Shown: positions 8,505-17,628, counted from the first letter of the stretch. The stretch: 64,000 nt of DNA from Pseudomonas sp. ANT_H12B (GCF_008369325.1 NZ_VOBI01000014.1:101114-165113); one strand, 5' to 3'. The notes: generated by a model not told the origin, from the letters alone. Translations and numbers: made by a program.

Positions 8505-9092
8505 TCAGTGTGAGGGCGTTGGGCGGCGCCAGGCCTGCCAGGCGGCGATCAGCAGTCCCAGCAGAATGAATCCGCCAGGGGCCAGGGTGGCCAGTCGCAA
8601 GCCGCCATCGGCGGTCAGCACCCAGCCTTGCCAATCTGCTTGCGTCGCGCCAGCCAGCCATGGCAGGTGGCTGCCGAGAGTGCCGCTGCCGATCAACTCG
8701 CGCAGCAGACCCATGCCCACCATCAACGCGCCGAACAAGCCACACAGACGCAGACGATCACGCCATGTGTCCTGGAAAAAACCAGTGTGTTCCAGCACGA
8801 CGCATTGCAAGGCGATCAATCCCGCATAGAACCCCAAATGTTGGTGCCATGGCAGCGACCAGGCTTGTATGGCAAGTTCTGCACAGCTGTTCAGCGTGGC
8901 CGCCAGCAGCACGCCGGCGAGCAAGTGTGTCGCCGGGACCAGTCGGGATCGCAACGCGCCCATGCTCACGCCAAAGGCACTGATCACCACGATGAACATC
9001 AGCCACAGCCCGAGCGCGATGGCCAACGAGTTCGTGGCACCGATCAACGGTGCAAGCATCAGTGAGTTCTGCAGGGACGATGACTTATTCAT
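8505..9092 (-). CDS. rnfE: Rnf electron transport complex subunit E
   Basis: A 195-residue integral membrane protein of the Rnf-Nqr family, with about six hydrophobic segments and the conserved segment GATNSLAIALGLW near the N-terminus. In Rnf it pairs with RnfA to form the membrane core that couples electron flow to ion movement. The longest ORF has 19 extra residues; the ATG at 9092 gives a normal family start and overlaps the end of rnfG by 8 nt. It is the last rnf gene, with nth next. Confidence 0.88.
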   Translation of the reverse strand: MNKSSSLQNSLMLAPLIGATNSLAIALGLWLMFIVVISAFGVSMGALRSRLVPATHLLAGVLLAATLNSCAELAIQAWSLPWHQHLGFYAGLIALQCVVLEHTGFFQDTWRDRLRLCGLFGALMVGMGLLRELIGSGTLGSHLPWLAGATQADWQGWVLTADGGLRLATLAPGGFILLGLLIAAWQAWRRPTPSH

Positions 9093-9696
9093 GGGCGCTG
9101 CTCCCGACAAGCTGTTGCTCATGTTCATCGAAGTAACGCAATGAATCATGGAGGGCGTTGATCACCGCTCTTGAGGTGATGGTCGCTCCTGCCATCTGAT
9201 CGAATTGCCCCTGATCCTTTTTCAAGGCCCAGCCACTGTCGGCGGGTTCGGTTGCGGACTTGCCGGAAAAGACCTGAAGCCAGGTATTGGGCCAGTCAGC
9301 GAGTTTACCGCCGAGCCCCGGGGTTTCCGATTGTCTGAGGGTTTTGACACCCAGCAACTTGCCGTTCGCATCAATGGCGATCAGCAACTCGATGGAGCCT
9401 GCATAGCCCACGGCCTGGCTGCGCAACAACACGGCGGAGGGTTGCCCTGCTCTGGTTGCCCGATAGCCACCGAGCAGCGTGCTGTTGGGCAAAGCGACGT
9501 TGTCGAGGTTGAGCGGCTGTTCCAGCGGCTGATTGTCGTAACTGTCAGGGGGGAGCAGGTCCAGCAGGTTGCGACTGTCGATCAGGCGTTGTTCGGCCGC
9601 AATACGCGGCGCGCTGGCGTGCTGCGCGAGGTAAGTTGCGCCAATCCCCACGCTCGCCAGTAACACCACAATCACAACGCTCGACGTTCGGTTCAT
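9085..9696 (-). CDS. rnfG: Rnf electron transport complex subunit G
   Basis: A 203-residue protein with one N-terminal membrane helix (SSVVIVVLLASVGIGATYL) and a periplasmic FMN-binding domain. The motif SGWALKKDQGQFDQMAGATI near the C-terminus contains the S/T-G-A-T sequence to which FMN is covalently bound through Thr in RnfG/NqrC. An open frame runs far upstream, but that part is a shadow of rnfD. The true ATG overlaps the rnfD stop by 4 nt. Confidence 0.9.
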   Translation of the reverse strand: MNRTSSVVIVVLLASVGIGATYLAQHASAPRIAAEQRLIDSRNLLDLLPPDSYDNQPLEQPLNLDNVALPNSTLLGGYRATRAGQPSAVLLRSQAVGYAGSIELLIAIDANGKLLGVKTLRQSETPGLGGKLADWPNTWLQVFSGKSATEPADSGWALKKDQGQFDQMAGATITSRAVINALHDSLRYFDEHEQQLVGSSAHE

Positions 9697-10685
9697 GGCG
9701 CAACCCGTTCCTGCCTGGACACGACGAGCCGTTCCAGCGCTGGCACACAGAGGTTCATCAGCAGCACGGCAAATGCCACACCGTCCGGATAACCGCCCCA
9801 GGTGCGAATCAAATAGGTCAGCAGCCCAACCCCCGCGCCGAACAGCAGTCGGGCACCAGGGCTCTTCGCCCCGGACACCGGCTCCGTGACGATGAAGAAA
9901 GCACCCAGCATGCTGGCACCGGTGAACAGATGAAACAGCGGCGAGCCATGGGAGTCGGAGCCCGAACCGTTCCAGCACAGCAGGCTGATGACGAACAGGC
10001 TGGCGAGCATGCCGACCGGTGCGTGCCAGCTGAACACCCCTCGTTGCAGCAGAAACGCGCCGCCCGCCAGGAAGGCCAGGTTTACCCATTCCACGCCTCG
10101 GCCGCCGTAATGGCCGAACGCCGGGTTGCCGGCGAAGAGTTCGTCCATGGTCAGGCTTTTGTTGATCCGCAGACTGTCCAGCGCCGTGGCCTGGACCCAG
10201 GCATCCGGGGTCTGGTCGAGACTGAATCCGAACACCTGCTGCAAACCACCGAGCAGGTCCATGCCGTGTGACGACGGCCAGTGAGTCATCTGTTGGGGAA
10301 AGGTCACCATCACCAGGGCGAAACCGAGCATTGCCGGGTTGAAGGGGTTCTTGCCGACGCCGCCATACAGGTGCTTGCCGAACACCATCGCGAACGCCGC
10401 AGCACAGACGGTCAGCCACCATGGGCAGTAAGGCGGCAAGGCCATTGCCAGCAGCGTCGCGCTGACCAGCGCACTGCCATCGCTCAAGGTCGGCTTGAGC
10501 GCTCGCTTGCGCAGCTGCAACACGGCCGCTTCAACGGCCAGTGCGGTCACGCTCGCCAGAATCAGATTGATCAATACACCCCAGCCGTACAGCCAGAAAA
10601 ACGCCAGTATTCCCGGCACGGTGGCCAGCAATACCAGCTTCATGGCTTGCTGAAGGCGTTCGTCGACTGATTCAAGGGGTGACAT
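9693..10685 (-). CDS. rnfD: Rnf electron transport complex subunit D
   Basis: A membrane protein of about 330 residues of the NqrB/RnfD family, with roughly eight to nine hydrophobic segments. The conserved loop GKHLYGGVGKNPFNPAMLGF and the late motif FFIVTEPVSGAKSPGARL are clear. The Thr in VQATALDS is the likely equivalent of the covalent FMN-binding Thr, though the usual S-G-A-T context is changed. I prefer the ATG at 10685 over 10691 because AGGTGA then has proper spacing. It overlaps rnfB by 14 nt, so rnfC, normally between B and D, is missing. Confidence 0.9.
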   Translation of the reverse strand: MSPLESVDERLQQAMKLVLLATVPGILAFFWLYGWGVLINLILASVTALAVEAAVLQLRKRALKPTLSDGSALVSATLLAMALPPYCPWWLTVCAAAFAMVFGKHLYGGVGKNPFNPAMLGFALVMVTFPQQMTHWPSSHGMDLLGGLQQVFGFSLDQTPDAWVQATALDSLRINKSLTMDELFAGNPAFGHYGGRGVEWVNLAFLAGGAFLLQRGVFSWHAPVGMLASLFVISLLCWNGSGSDSHGSPLFHLFTGASMLGAFFIVTEPVSGAKSPGARLLFGAGVGLLTYLIRTWGGYPDGVAFAVLLMNLCVPALERLVVSRQERVAP

Positions 10686-11682
10686 AGGCATTCACCTGAT
10701 GCTCGGCTTCAGTCACCGCAAGTTCTAAGGCTTCGATTTGCTCAGCCGGGGCTTCGCGGGCTTGGGCTTTCTTGAGTTCGGCACGGCGCATGGCCAATTG
10801 GATCTTTGTCTTATTCAGCTGTGCATTTTTTGCCGGAGCGACGGGCGCCGGGGCTGGCGGTGCGCTGTTTTCCAACTGTGCCAAGGCTTGTTCGGCCACT
10901 TCGAACTGCTGTTGCAGCACGATCAGTTGCGACTGCTGTTCGAAAGTCGGTGGATGCCCGAAAGCCTTGAGCGATTTGTTCAATTGCGCGCGGCTCATCG
11001 CCAGATCGATCTTGGCTTTTTTCAATGCTGCGTCGGCGTTGGTTGCCTTCTGCACGCGGACCCGCTCAAGGGCGGCCTGAACCGGGTCGAGCGTCGCCAC
11101 TTCACTGTGCTGCACAGTGCGTTGAGCGCGGGCCTGGCGCTCAGCGAGTTTGTGTTCTTCTTCACGCTGCAGGCGGGCGTTGCGTTGTTCGAAGCGGCGC
11201 CGTGCATGGTTACGCTTGACCGCCCGGGCTCGCTGTTCTTCAAGGCTTGCTGCCAGGCCACCGACAATCGGCACCACCGTGGCCAGCGGTAACGGGCGCA
11301 TCTCGATGCAATCCACCGGGCAGGGCGCCACGCACAGGTCGCAACCGGTGCATTCATCGAAGATCACCGTGTGCATCAATTTCGCTGCACCGACGATGGC
11401 GTCAACCGGGCAAGCCTGGATGCACTTGGTGCAACCGATGCACTCGGCTTCACGAATATAGGCAATCTGCGCCGGGGCCGAACCGCGACTGGCGTCCAGT
11501 TCCAGCACCGGCACTTTCAGCAGTTCGGCCAGCGCCGAGATGGTTTCGCTGCCGCCCGGTGGGCACTTGTTGATCGGCTCACCGTCGGCAATGCCTTCAG
11601 CGTACGGCTTGCATCCGGGGTGGCCGCATTTGCCGCATTGAGTCTGCGGCAGGAGGGCGTCGATGCGTTGAATCAGACTCAT
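10672..11682 (-). CDS. rnfB: Soluble RnfB-type ferredoxin with long coiled repeat tail
   Basis: A 336-residue iron-sulfur protein. Residues 1-45 hold the four-Cys [4Fe-4S] motif of RnfB (QCGKCGHPGCKPYAEG ... KCPPGG); residues 75-145 hold two bacterial ferredoxin motifs (CIGCTKCIQACPVDAI and CTGCDLCVAPCPVDCI). The N-terminal membrane helix found in E. coli-type RnfB/RsxB is absent: the protein begins directly with IQRIDALLPQTQCG. After residue 160 comes a long Lys/Ala/Gln-rich helical region with two related repeats (KKAKIDLAMSRAQLNKSLKA and NKTKIQLAMRRAELKKAQAR). These resemble the C-terminal repeats of RnfC. It overlaps rnfA by 4 nt upstream and rnfD downstream. Confidence 0.88.
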   Translation of the reverse strand: MSLIQRIDALLPQTQCGKCGHPGCKPYAEGIADGEPINKCPPGGSETISALAELLKVPVLELDASRGSAPAQIAYIREAECIGCTKCIQACPVDAIVGAAKLMHTVIFDECTGCDLCVAPCPVDCIEMRPLPLATVVPIVGGLAASLEEQRARAVKRNHARRRFEQRNARLQREEEHKLAERQARAQRTVQHSEVATLDPVQAALERVRVQKATNADAALKKAKIDLAMSRAQLNKSLKAFGHPPTFEQQSQLIVLQQQFEVAEQALAQLENSAPPAPAPVAPAKNAQLNKTKIQLAMRRAELKKAQAREAPAEQIEALELAVTEAEHQVNAYVTP

Positions 11683-12248
11683 GTTGTGATCAGTCCGCTG
11701 AATCCGAGAAAGGCCACCGCGATCAGGCCGGCGCCAATCAGGTCGATCGGCAGGCCACGAAAGGGCAGTGGTACATCATTATCGAGTGTGCGTTGGCGCA
11801 AGTCGCTGAACAGACTCAGCACCAGCCAGAAGCCCAGCCCGGAACCGAGGCCCAGGGCTGTGGCATGAAAGAATCCTTTGTCGTCCTGAGTGTTGAGCAA
11901 CACCAGCCCAAGTACGCCGGCATTGCCCAGCAGCAGCGGCCAGAGTCCCTCGAACGAAAGCTTCGCAAATATCCGTGAAAGCAGCTTCAGCAACGGGCCG
12001 ATCAGCAGAACGCTCAGTGGCAGGAACACGAACAGGCGCAGCGCCGTCAGTTCCAGCGGCATCAGCAGCCAATGGTAGGCCGAGTACCCGAGTATGCCGA
12101 CGATCAGCATCAGGCAAGTCGTTGCAATGCCCAGCGCATGAACCTGACCGCGCTCGCTGCCCAGCAATGGATCGACGCCCAGCGGCCAGTGCAACACGAG
12201 GTTGTTGATCAGGGCTGTGCTGATAAGCGTAAGAAGCAGTTCGGTCAT
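11679..12248 (-). CDS. rnfA: Rnf electron transport complex subunit A
   Basis: A 189-residue integral membrane protein of the Rnf-Nqr family with about six hydrophobic segments, starting MTELLLTLISTALINNLVL. It is the partner of RnfE in the membrane core and the first gene of the rnf operon. The longest ORF has 11 unsupported residues; the ATG at 12248 fits the family. The stop overlaps rnfB by 4 nt. Confidence 0.88.
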   Translation of the reverse strand: MTELLLTLISTALINNLVLHWPLGVDPLLGSERGQVHALGIATTCLMLIVGILGYSAYHWLLMPLELTALRLFVFLPLSVLLIGPLLKLLSRIFAKLSFEGLWPLLLGNAGVLGLVLLNTQDDKGFFHATALGLGSGLGFWLVLSLFSDLRQRTLDNDVPLPFRGLPIDLIGAGLIAVAFLGFSGLITT

Positions 12249-12324
12249 GGTCGTGCCGGCAAGAGGAGGCCTGTCTAACAAGGTTAGGCATTATCCGGCA
12301 AGGACGGAGGGTGGGCCAGACATG

Positions 12325-12362
12325 AAAATCCCACAGTCGCGCGAGGCACGATTGTGGGATTG
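12325..12362 (-). terminator. Terminator after metG
   Basis: An inverted repeat AATCCCACA ... TTGTGGGATT with a GC-rich loop lies 16 bp after the metG stop, with T-rich sequence following on the minus strand. Confidence 0.6.
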
Positions 12363-12377
12363 TTTTAACGCGAAAAC

Positions 12378-14429
12378 CTACTTGATGCGCTGACCAGGCT
12401 TGGCGCCGCTGTCGGGGCTGAGCAGGTAGATTTCTTCACCGCCAGGGCCGGCGGCCATCACCATGCCTTCGGAGATGCCGAATTTCATTTTTCGTGGTTT
12501 GAGGTTGGCGATCATCATGGTCAGGCGACCATCGAGCTTGGACGGATCCGGATAAGCGCTCTTGATGCCGGAGAACACGTTGCGTTGCTCGTCACCGATG
12601 TCCAGTGTCAGGCGCAACAGCTTGTCGGCACCTTCCACGTGTTCAGCCTTGACGATCAGCGCAACGCGCAAGTCGACAGCGGCAAAGGCATCGAACTCGA
12701 TCTCTGGCGACAGCGGATCCTTGGCCAGTTCACCGTTGCCGGCAGGCACAGCGTCGCCGGTGTCGGTTGCGCTGGCGGTCAGGTCTTCTTTCGAGGCGTC
12801 GGTCATGGCTTGCACTTTTACCGGGTCGATGCGAGTCATCAACGGTTTGAACTCGTTCAGTTGATGGTTGCTGAGCAAAGTCGCGTGGTCATTCCAGGTC
12901 AGCGGCGCGACGTTCAGGAACGCCTCGGCGTCGGCGGCCAGCAGCGGCAGTACCGGTTTGAGGAAGATCACCAGTTGGCGGAACAGGTTGATACCCAGGG
13001 CGCAGATCGCCTGGACTTCTTCCTGCTTGCCTTCCTGTTTGTTCAGCGACCACGGTGCCTTGTCGGCGATCCAGGCGTTGGCACGATCGGCCAGACCCAT
13101 GATCTCGCGCATGGCGCGGGCAAAGTCGCGAGCCTCGTAGGCTTCGGCGATGCTCGGTGCTGCCGCCAGGAACGCTTCGGTCAGCTCTGGCGCGGCATTG
13201 CCCGCCACCAGCACACCGGCGTTGCCTTTATGAATGAAACCGGCGCAACGGCTGGCGATGTTGACGACTTTGCCGACCAGGTCGGAGTTGACCTTCTGCA
13301 CGAAGTCTTCGAGGTTCAGGTCCAGATCGTCGACCCCACGGCCCAGTTTGGCCGCGTAGTAGTAACGCAGGTATTCCGGCGACAGGTGGTCCAGGTAGGT
13401 CCGGGCCTTGATGAAAGTGCCGCGGGACTTGGACATCTTCTGACCGTTGACGGTCAGGTAACCATGCACGTTGATGCCGGTCGGCTTGCGCAAACCCGCG
13501 CCTTCGAGCATCGCTGGCCAGAACAGGGCGTGGAAGTTGACGATGTCCTTGCCGATGAAGTGGTACAGCTCGGCGGTGGAGTCTTTGTTCCAGAACGCAT
13601 CGAAATCCAGCTCCGGCTTGCGGTCGCACAGGTTCTTGAAACTCGCCATGTAGCCGATCGGCGCGTCGAGCCAGACGTAGAAGTATTTACCAGGCTCGCC
13701 TGGAATCTCGAAACCGAAATACGGCGCATCGCGGGAGATGTCCCACTGTTGCAGGCCCGCATCCAGCCATTCGGCGATCTTGTTGGCGACTGCGTCTTGC
13801 AGGGTGCCGCTGCGGGTCCAGGTTTGCAGCATTTCCTGGAAGTCCGGCAGTTTGAAGAAGAAGTGCTGGGAATCCTTGAGCACCGGAGTGGCGCCAGAGA
13901 TCGCCGACTTCGGATCCTTCAGGTCGGTCGGCGCGTAGGTCGCACCGCATTTTTCGCAGTTGTCGCCGTACTGGTCTTCGGTGCCGCATTTCGGGCAGGT
14001 GCCCTTGATGAAGCGGTCGGCCAGGAACATTTTCTTTTCCGGGTCGAAATACTGAGTGATCGAGCGCGTGGCGATGTGCCCGGCGTCGCGCAGCTTCAGG
14101 TAGATCTGGCTCGACAGCTCACGGTTTTCTTCGGCGTGAGTGGAGTGGAAGTTGTCGAAGTCCACCAGGAACTCGGCAAAGTCGGCGCTATGTTCAGCCT
14201 GCACGTTGGCGATCAGTTGTTCCGGGGTGATGCCTTCTTTTTCCGCGCGCAGCATGATGGCCGAACCGTGGGCGTCGTCGGCGCAGACATAAATGCATTG
14301 ATTGCCGCGGTGCTTCTGGAAGCGCACCCACATATCGGTCTGGATATATTCCAGCATGTGGCCAAGATGGATCGAACCATTGGCATAGGGCAGGGCGCTG
14401 GTGACGAGGATCTTGCGTGGCTCGGACAT
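12378..14429 (-). CDS. metG: Methionyl-tRNA synthetase
   Basis: A 683-residue class I aminoacyl-tRNA synthetase that charges tRNA-Met in the cytoplasm. The HIGH motif appears as HLGH in ANGSIHLGHMLEY, and KMSKS is in GQKMSKSRGTF. The zinc-binding knuckle CPKCGTEDQYGDNCEKCG lies between them. The last ~110 residues are the C-terminal tRNA-binding (EMAP/Trbp111-like) dimerisation domain, set off by an Ala/Thr/Gly-rich linker. Length matches the long Pseudomonas form. Divergent from mrp. Confidence 0.97.
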   Translation of the reverse strand: MSEPRKILVTSALPYANGSIHLGHMLEYIQTDMWVRFQKHRGNQCIYVCADDAHGSAIMLRAEKEGITPEQLIANVQAEHSADFAEFLVDFDNFHSTHAEENRELSSQIYLKLRDAGHIATRSITQYFDPEKKMFLADRFIKGTCPKCGTEDQYGDNCEKCGATYAPTDLKDPKSAISGATPVLKDSQHFFFKLPDFQEMLQTWTRSGTLQDAVANKIAEWLDAGLQQWDISRDAPYFGFEIPGEPGKYFYVWLDAPIGYMASFKNLCDRKPELDFDAFWNKDSTAELYHFIGKDIVNFHALFWPAMLEGAGLRKPTGINVHGYLTVNGQKMSKSRGTFIKARTYLDHLSPEYLRYYYAAKLGRGVDDLDLNLEDFVQKVNSDLVGKVVNIASRCAGFIHKGNAGVLVAGNAAPELTEAFLAAAPSIAEAYEARDFARAMREIMGLADRANAWIADKAPWSLNKQEGKQEEVQAICALGINLFRQLVIFLKPVLPLLAADAEAFLNVAPLTWNDHATLLSNHQLNEFKPLMTRIDPVKVQAMTDASKEDLTASATDTGDAVPAGNGELAKDPLSPEIEFDAFAAVDLRVALIVKAEHVEGADKLLRLTLDIGDEQRNVFSGIKSAYPDPSKLDGRLTMMIANLKPRKMKFGISEGMVMAAGPGGEEIYLLSPDSGAKPGQRIK

Positions 14430-14537
14430 GGGGCTCGGCTACTTGATGAAACGGAGGTCGGCCACTATAAAGCGCCGGCGCATATTTTTCACCCCGTGAG
14501 GTTGTTTCCTCCGATGATCGAATCGGTGGTGCCGCCG

Positions 14538-14610
14538 AAAGATCGCAGCCTTCGGTGCTCCTACAGGTTCGGCGTTATCCCTGTAGGAGCTGCCGAAGGC
14601 TGCGATCTTT
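14538..14610. repeat. REP-like palindrome, GATCGCAGCC family
   Basis: Two inverted arms: AAGATCGCAGCCTTCGG...CTCCTACAG at the left and CTGTAGGAG...CCGAAGGCTGCGATCTT at the right, separated by about 14 nt. It lies between the divergent metG and mrp genes. Sequence differs from the GTGGGAGCGAGC family found elsewhere in the window. It is the only copy I found here. Confidence 0.75.
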
Positions 14611-14684
14611 TGGGCATCCCCCCAAAACCATCAGAACAGGTACGATACCCGCCTGATTTTCCAGTCTTGCTATCGGAGTTGCCC

Positions 14685-15779
14685 ATGAGCGCCGTCAATC
14701 GCGCAGCGGTGGAAGCCGTCCTTCGCCAATACACCGACCCTTATCTGAACCAGGACCCGGTCAGCGCCGGGTGCGTACGCAGCATCGACATTCAGGGTGA
14801 TCGCGTCAGCGTCCAGCTGGAGCTGGGTTACGCCGCCGGTCTGTTCAAGAGTGGCTGGGCGCAGTTGTTGCAAATGGCCATTGAAGGGCTGGACGGCGTG
14901 ACCGTCGCCCGCGTCGAGATCACCAGTGTCATTGCCGCGCATAAGGCTCAAGCGCAGATCCCGGGCCTGGCCAACGTCAAGAACGTAGTGGCCGTAGCGT
15001 CCGGCAAGGGCGGTGTGGGCAAATCCACCACCGCCGCCAACCTCGCGTTGGCCCTGGCCCGCGAAGGCGCCAAGGTCGGGATTCTCGACGCGGACATCTA
15101 CGGTCCGAGCCAAGGCATCATGTTTGGAATTCCCGAAGGCACTCGACCCAAGGTCAAGGATCAGAAATGGTTCGTGCCGATCGAGTCCCATGGTGTCGAA
15201 GTCATGTCCATGGCGTTCCTGACCGATGACAACACGCCGATGGTCTGGCGCGGGCCGATGGTCTCCGGTGCGCTGTTGCAACTGGTCACGCAGACCGCCT
15301 GGGGCGACCTGGATTACCTGGTCATCGACATGCCGCCAGGCACCGGTGATATCCAGCTGACCCTGGCGCAGAAAGTTCCGGTGGCCGGTGCGGTGATCGT
15401 CACCACCCCGCAAGACCTTGCACTGCTGGACGCCCGCAAGGGCGTGGAGATGTTCCGCAAGGTCAACATTCCGGTACTGGGTGTCGTGGAAAACATGGCC
15501 GTGCACATCTGCTCCAACTGCGGGCATGCCGAGCATCTGTTCGGTGAGGGGGGCGGTGTGAAACTGGCCAACCAGTACGGGGTTGAACTGCTGGCTTCGT
15601 TGCCACTGGCGATGGCCATCCGCGAGCAGGCCGATGGCGGCAAACCAACGGTGGTTGCCGAGCCGGACAGCCCGATTGCGCTGGTTTACCAGGAACTCGC
15701 CCGCCATGTCGGCGCGCGGATCGTGTTGCAGGAAGCGGTATCGCCGGCCATGCCGAACATCACCATCAGCGACGATTGA
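14685..15779 (+). CDS. apbC: Mrp/ApbC iron-sulfur cluster carrier ATPase
   Basis: A 364-residue P-loop ATPase of the Mrp/NBP35 type that carries and delivers Fe-S clusters to apoproteins. Residues 1-90 form a MIP18/DUF59-type domain. The deviant Walker A is ASGKGGVGKSTTAANLALA at about residue 105, and the switch motif is VIDMPPGTGDIQLTL. The cluster-binding C-x2-C is in CSNCGHAEHLFG. An open frame extends far upstream, but it is the antisense shadow of metG; the ATG at 14685 follows a GGAG and gives the family length. Confidence 0.94.
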   Translation: MSAVNRAAVEAVLRQYTDPYLNQDPVSAGCVRSIDIQGDRVSVQLELGYAAGLFKSGWAQLLQMAIEGLDGVTVARVEITSVIAAHKAQAQIPGLANVKNVVAVASGKGGVGKSTTAANLALALAREGAKVGILDADIYGPSQGIMFGIPEGTRPKVKDQKWFVPIESHGVEVMSMAFLTDDNTPMVWRGPMVSGALLQLVTQTAWGDLDYLVIDMPPGTGDIQLTLAQKVPVAGAVIVTTPQDLALLDARKGVEMFRKVNIPVLGVVENMAVHICSNCGHAEHLFGEGGGVKLANQYGVELLASLPLAMAIREQADGGKPTVVAEPDSPIALVYQELARHVGARIVLQEAVSPAMPNITISDD

Positions 15780-15803
15780 TATCCTTCGGATAACACGCTG
15801 AAC

Positions 15804-15893
15804 CTGTGTGCGAGCTTGCTCGCGATGAGGGTGTCACATTCACCATAGATGGTGACTGACGCACCGCTATCGCGAGCAAGCTCGCTTCCACAG
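15804..15893. repeat. REP doublet
   Basis: Two inverted REP units, CGAGCTTGCTCGCGATGAGG and its counterpart CGCTATCGCGAGCAAGCTCG, with a spacer containing CACCAT...ATGGTG. It lies between the convergent mrp and SDR genes, a typical REP position in this group. Confidence 0.85.
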
Positions 15894-15907
15894 TTGTTGT
15901 GTGTGCG

Positions 15908-16666
15908 CTAGACGCGTAACCCGCCATCCAGCTCCAGAATCCGACCAGTGTAATAGTCGTTCTCGAAGATATAGGCCGCCGAATGGGCGATCTCATCCGG
16001 CTTGCCCATGCGCTTGAGCGGAATTCCTGAAGTCATTTTTTCCAGCGCTTCGGGCTTCATGCCCAAGGTCATTTCGGTTTCGATGAAGCCCGGCGCAATG
16101 GCCGCCACACGGATGCCATAGCGTGCCAGTTCCTTGGCCCAGGTCACGGTCGCCGCAGCCACACCCGCCTTGGCGGCGGAGTAGTTGGTCTGGCCGACGT
16201 TGCCAGCGCGGGAGATCGACGAGATATTGATGATCGCGCCGCTGTTGTTCAGTTCGATCATTTTCGCTGCGACTTCACGGGTGCACAGGAACACGCCGGT
16301 CAGGTTGACGTCGATGACCGCCTGCCACTGGGCCAGGCTCATCTTCGTCATTTCGCCGTCCTTGACCTTGATCAGCAGCGCGTCGCGCAGGATCCCGGCG
16401 TTGTTGATCAAACCATGGATCGCGCCGAAATCTTCGGCCACCTGGGCAACCATGTGCGTCACTTGCTCTTCATTGGCGACGTTGCACAGGTAGGCGCGGG
16501 CTTCGACACCCTTTGCCTTGCAGGCGGCGACGGTGTCGTCGAGCTTTTCCTGGTTCAGATCGACCAGCGCCAGCTTCGCGCCTTTTCCGGCGAAATACTC
16601 GGCCATGGAACGGCCCAAACCCTGGCAACCGCCAGTAATAATGATTACTTTGTCAGTGAGTTGCAT
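15908..16666 (-). CDS. Short-chain dehydrogenase/reductase (FabG-like)
   Basis: A 252-residue classical SDR. The nucleotide-binding glycine motif is ITGGCQGLGRSMA, the structural NNAG is present, the catalytic Ser is in NISSISRAG, and the Tyr-Lys pair is in NYSAAKAG. The overall sequence is closest to the FabG/3-oxoacyl-ACP reductase branch, but no fatty-acid genes are nearby and the substrate cannot be named. I start at the second Met (MQLTDKVII), two codons inside the longest frame, because SDRs of this type begin so. Confidence 0.85.
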   Translation of the reverse strand: MQLTDKVIIITGGCQGLGRSMAEYFAGKGAKLALVDLNQEKLDDTVAACKAKGVEARAYLCNVANEEQVTHMVAQVAEDFGAIHGLINNAGILRDALLIKVKDGEMTKMSLAQWQAVIDVNLTGVFLCTREVAAKMIELNNSGAIINISSISRAGNVGQTNYSAAKAGVAAATVTWAKELARYGIRVAAIAPGFIETEMTLGMKPEALEKMTSGIPLKRMGKPDEIAHSAAYIFENDYYTGRILELDGGLRV

Positions 16667-16830
16667 TCGCATGCCCCAATAGCAGGTCAGAGTGGTTTCC
16701 TTCTACAGGGCCTCTCGATCTGCACCTGATGTGGCCTGGTTGCACCGAGAACTGCCCCAATGGCGTTCCTGGAACTTATCCCCAGGCGCCTGTCCGTTTT
16801 TTCGACGGATTCTATATAAGGAGTCATAAA

Positions 16831-17562
16831 TTGAGCGTTGAAGCGGCCAAGAATGCCCGAGAATTGCTTCTCAAGGAATACCGTGGAGTCCTCTCGACTC
16901 ACTCCAAGGCGATGCGCGGTTTCCCGTTTGGCTCCGTGGTTCCGTACTGCCTGGACGAGCAGGGCCGGCCGCTGATCCTGATCAGCCGCATCGCCCAGCA
17001 CACTCATAACCTGCAAAAAGATCCGAAATGCTCTCTGTTTGTGGGCGAGCGTGGGGCCGAAGACGTGCAAGCCGTTGGTCGTCTGACGTACCTCGCCGAA
17101 GCAGAAAAGCTTGAAGATGAGGCTGCCATCGAAGCGGCGGCCGAGCGTTACTACCGCTATTTTCCTGAGTCGCAGAGCTACCACAAGGCTCACGATTTCG
17201 ATTTCTGGGTGCTCAAACCGGTGCGCCACCGTTACATCGGCGGTTTCGGGGCGATTCATTGGGTCGATCAGCTGACCCTGGCCAACCCGTTCGCCGGTAA
17301 AGCCGAAATCAGCATGGTCGAACACATGAATGCTGATCACGCCAAAGCCATCGCCCACTACGTCGAATTGGCCGGTCTGCCGAAAACCGAGCCGGCGCAA
17401 TTGGCGGGTATCGACACTGAAGGCATGCACCTGCGCATTGGCCAGGGGCTTTACTGGCTGCCGTTTCAAGCGCCGTGTAATACGCCGACACAAGTGCGCG
17501 AAGCCTTGGTTTTTCTGGCTCACGCGGAGCAATGGCCGAAAAATGAAGTGGCCGACGCTTGA
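16831..17562 (+). CDS. HugZ-family (haem oxygenase-like, split beta-barrel) protein
   Basis: A 243-residue protein with an N-terminal pyridoxamine-phosphate-oxidase-like split barrel (residues 10-150) and a C-terminal DUF2470-type domain around EHMNADHAKAIAHY. HugZ proteins bind haem and some degrade it; other members bind flavin, so the activity here is not certain. The start is a TTG at 16831: AAGGAG at 16819-16824 is ideally spaced and the protein then begins SVEAAKNARELLL, the usual family start. No ATG is available between 16730 and this point in good context. It is divergent from the SDR and followed by fxsA. Confidence 0.8.
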   Translation: MSVEAAKNARELLLKEYRGVLSTHSKAMRGFPFGSVVPYCLDEQGRPLILISRIAQHTHNLQKDPKCSLFVGERGAEDVQAVGRLTYLAEAEKLEDEAAIEAAAERYYRYFPESQSYHKAHDFDFWVLKPVRHRYIGGFGAIHWVDQLTLANPFAGKAEISMVEHMNADHAKAIAHYVELAGLPKTEPAQLAGIDTEGMHLRIGQGLYWLPFQAPCNTPTQVREALVFLAHAEQWPKNEVADA

Positions 17563-17628
17563 ATTCACGAAACGGCGACGTCATCTAGGGAAGACTGGCA
17601 AGGCATTCTTGCGTTGAGGAACCATTTG

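Noticed and set aside
9697..10422. Long N-terminal extension of the rnfG frame
   Set aside because: It is another frame of rnfD; rnfG starts at 9696 with a membrane anchor and family length.
12585..14684. Long N-terminal extension of the mrp frame across metG
   Set aside because: The first ~700 codons are antisense to metG; Mrp family length and the GGAG before 14685 fix the true start.
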